Shown piece after piece: positions 61,701-64,000 of a stretch of DNA of 64,000 nt. Each line of letters begins with the position of its first letter. The first letter of the stretch is position 1. Location of the stretch: contig JBAMDO010000209.1 of NCBI GenBank assembly GCA_037074765.1, positions 30,298 through 94,297 of the forward strand, read 5' to 3'. The notes under the pieces are model-generated. The model saw only the letters and a program-made list of their open reading frames with translations. It made no database searches and had not been told where the DNA came from. Origin of the DNA: Mansonella perstans (Eukaryota > Nematoda > Chromadorea > Rhabditida > Onchocercidae). Made by a program: the position numbers and the translations under genes.

Positions 61701-63827
61701 TTTAAGCATAAGACGTATATTTAAATTTTCAATGAATAAGAGTGGCTGTTTTAAACATCCTATTAAATATAAGCCGAATATTTTAAATTTTGATCACAAC
61801 AAAAATAATTCAGAAATTTATTGTAATATTCAAACAAATTCAGACCGGTACGCATACATTATTGTCGGATTTGTCGAGCGAAAGTGGAGTGGATATCACA
61901 CAGGATACGGTACTCGTCGAGGCGGTCAAGCGTTTCCACGATTCACAACAACATCAGCAAGCAGTTCCGGTAATTGGACCAGAATTAATCACTGAGCTTC
62001 GATTAGCCCGTTCGGAAGATGCCGGTTTACACGATGAACTTATGAGAAAGTTTGTTTCATTTTTGAAATACACAAAAAAATTTAAATAGTTAGAAGCTAA
62101 CAAAGTATCAGTTAATTTTTATAAAATGATTAATTGAATAAAAGAAGCTAGCGAAGTACTCTCTAAATTCAATGAATTAATTAAGTTTACTTACCTTGAT
62201 AATTATGGTCAACTTATAGTTCCTTTTTTCCTTTTTTCATATTACGATTTTATTTCCAATCTCATGTAAAACATGAAAAATTCTATTTGTGCTTCCAGAA
62301 AAATCCAGAAGAAAGGAAAAGAAACTATCAAAACACTGACTGTTATTTATCTGAAATTCAAAAATTTCAATTTATTCTTTTAATTATAATTTTTAGATAT
62401 GAAGAAAGTGTAAAACGTATCATCGAATTGGAGAGCCATGATGATGAAAATCATAATAAATTGGCTGCTTTAAAAAGTGATCTGAAACGTACGCGTGATC
62501 GTCTTACTGAAAGCCAGGTGTGTTTCTTTTGTTTTGTTTTGTTTTGTTTTTTATTATAAATAAAATTTCCGTAGAAAGAAAACGAAATGTAAGAAAATAG
62601 TTTTTCTTAAGGCATAGTCAAAATTTAATATACAATGACCAAAATGTGTTATTTTCAAATACTTTTTCAATAGGATCTAGTTAATAATTAATAAATTTTC
62701 TCAAATGCTCATATTTAGATGATTTGATATTGAAATACGATTATTTCAACTGCGAATTATGCTTGTAATTTTTTTTGAAAATTTTCAATTTTAAATTCAA
62801 TTCTGTATTTAAAAATTTTTCAAATAACTCATATTTAATGAAATAATAATTATTTACCAGAAATCATGTCGTCAAAAACGGTGAAAAGGTATTATTAACT
62901 GAATTGTTTAGGTCAAATAATTTCCAGATTACAATCAAATATAGCAAATGAATCCATTGTTTAAATAATCCGGTTGATTAACCTAGTTAGATTTGGTTAA
63001 TTAATAACCTTAGTTGAAATAAACCAAAGTTAAAATTAGGTGTTACAAGCTTTGCTCTATCGACCATATCCAGTCAACTGTGATTTGCAAGGATGCAGCG
63101 GTCAGCCATAATTTGTTCTAGAACGTTTATGTTTAATATTCTAGAACATTTATGTTTAATACTTACGCAATAGATATCCAAAAATCTTGTCAGTTACTTA
63201 TCACTTAGGTAACTGATAATATGTGCACAAATTGTTGCTTTTTACGTCCAAAAATTATTTACGTTTAGCTTTAATTAGCAGTCACAACCTAATTCATAAA
63301 TTTATTTAAATTTTAAATAAAAAAGATCATGTGAAAATATGTAAAATTGCAAAATAATTGTTTAACAAAAAAATTATTATAAAGAAGTGTAAATATTTTA
63401 AAACATGTTCAAAATATAGAAAAAGCAGCACAAGCGTAATAACTCAGTAATTGTGAATGACTCATTTGTCTAACTGTACGTGGAAATGCTATGCAATTAA
63501 TCTAATCTTATCTTGTATTTCATTATACAGAAAATTTAAATACGTAGAAGGTGTAAACACGTTAAGGGACATAATAAAAAAAATACAATTTAATAATTAA
63601 TTTTGCTTAAATTAATTTGCGAAAAGAAATTTTGTCAAGTTTCTACTTTGTATTTCTTGAAAGTTTATTCATTTTATTTATGTCTTCACGTTATCAAGGC
63701 AAATATTCAATTTTTTTACGCACTCAATTTATATTTTGTTTCCTGCAGAATGCTCTGCGTAAATTATATGACATGACGTATGACTATGGAACTGATGCGC
63801 AGAAGAAAACACGTGCGCCATCACCAG
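58799..63827 (+). CDS. che-10: Rootletin (CROCC/CHE-10), 5' part
   Basis: Coiled-coil structural protein of the ciliary rootlet at the base of sensory-neuron cilia. Exons: 58799-58878, 59888-60101, 60487-60662, 60868-61003, 61145-61330, 61844-62049, 62397-62517 and 63749-63827. All phases join, and the last ends at a GTGGAT donor, so the gene runs off the window. The 399 residues seen open MEQAAEDTASKGRQSAEK, then form heptad-type helix (QLEQERLQNEQLQNEL). They include ERNLTRYLDDEQRKMMELW and EQTERDLENQ, which match the rootletin block with SNEHSRLLLLW and FTERDL. The KTRAPSP at the end parallels the RTPSP region of human rootletin. Reading through the last donor gives a stop nine bases on, which would make an implausibly short rootletin. 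Confidence 0.85.
59310..59705. repeat. TTG/TTA/GTC triplet repeat in che-10 intron 1
   Basis: About 400 bases of degenerate GTTGTTGTC/ATTATTGTT triplets. The three overlapping open frames here (L/V/C/Y-rich) are artefacts of the repeat. Confidence 0.95.
60755..60805. repeat. (ATTG)n microsatellite in che-10 intron 3
   Basis: About eleven GATT/GGTT tetranucleotides in a row. Confidence 0.9.
61565..61795. repeat. Degenerate repeat in che-10 intron 5
   Basis: Variants of GGATATTTTAAA / TTAAATATAAG recur about every 30-35 bases, six or seven times. Confidence 0.6.
62518..63748 (+). other. che-10: Long intron 7 of che-10
   Basis: A 1.23-kb intron with nothing coding recognised. At 63114-63162 the block TCTAGAACGTTTATGTTTAA is repeated twice in tandem. 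Confidence 0.7.
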
Positions 63828-64000
63828 GTGGATATATGTTTTGTTAACTAGGCCTTAATTCTTTTCATTTTGTCGTTGTCTTTTTTCACTCTTTTATCTT
63901 GTCGAATTTTTTCATCATTTATTATTTTTATTATTGGTAAAAAGAAAATTTTATCCTTTTCTTTCATTTTAAAATTTATTTAAAATGGAAATACTGGTTT
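63828..64000 (+). other. che-10: Start of che-10 intron 8, cut by window edge
   Basis: Non-coding AT-rich sequence after the GTGGAT donor. Confidence 0.6.

Noticed and set aside
63749..63847. Short che-10 ending in a stop at 63847
   Set aside because: Rootletins are many times longer, and a GTGGAT donor lies just before this stop, so the gene most likely continues beyond the window.

Overview
The window is nuclear DNA of a nematode. It is very AT-rich, with short coding exons and nematode-type splice acceptors (TTTTAG or TTTCAG). The orthologues recognised here are known in C. elegans as scc-2/pqn-85, che-10 and dnc-1. A filarial or other spirurid worm is my inference from base composition and the form of the 5S rRNA-like sequence; nothing here proves the species. 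There are no operons, phage, IS elements or CRISPR arrays.

Layout. (1) 0-15 kb is a graveyard of broken gene pieces. It holds short exon-like relics at 0.6-1.1, 6.75-6.92, 7.6-7.9 and 8.8-9.0 kb, a decayed minus-strand gene with a zinc-finger-like end at 3.7-4.9 kb, two direct-repeat pairs, a 0.63 kb inverted repeat with a 1.2 kb centre, and a minus-strand relic of dynactin p150 (dnc-1/DCTN1) at 10.36-14.29 kb. (2) 16.26-16.38 kb is a 5S rRNA-like sequence. (3) 17.1-35.3 kb, plus strand, is the cohesin loader SCC2/NIPBL (scc-2), about 47 coding exons and about 2183 residues, with a Q-rich N-terminus. (4) 36.75-40.92 kb, minus strand and tail-to-tail with scc-2, is a seven-finger C2H2 zinc-finger gene of about 519 residues in 11 exons. 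(5) 40.9-58.8 kb is a desert of about 18 kb made of AT-rich DNA, microsatellites and minisatellites, with one orphan exon-like segment and two possible membrane-segment reading frames. (6) 58.8 kb to the window edge is the 5' part of a rootletin gene (che-10/CROCC).

The three live genes have no evident joint function: cohesin loading, probable DNA binding, and the ciliary rootlet. I did not find a new defence or mobile system. The most useful observations are the dynactin relic, the MAU2-binding-type motif lying after a Q-rich extension in SCC2 with a decayed copy of its exon end in the next intron, a possible alternative terminal exon inside scc-2, and the duplicated and inverted structure of the first 9.5 kb. 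All exon boundaries were read by eye from splice sites and reading-frame continuity.
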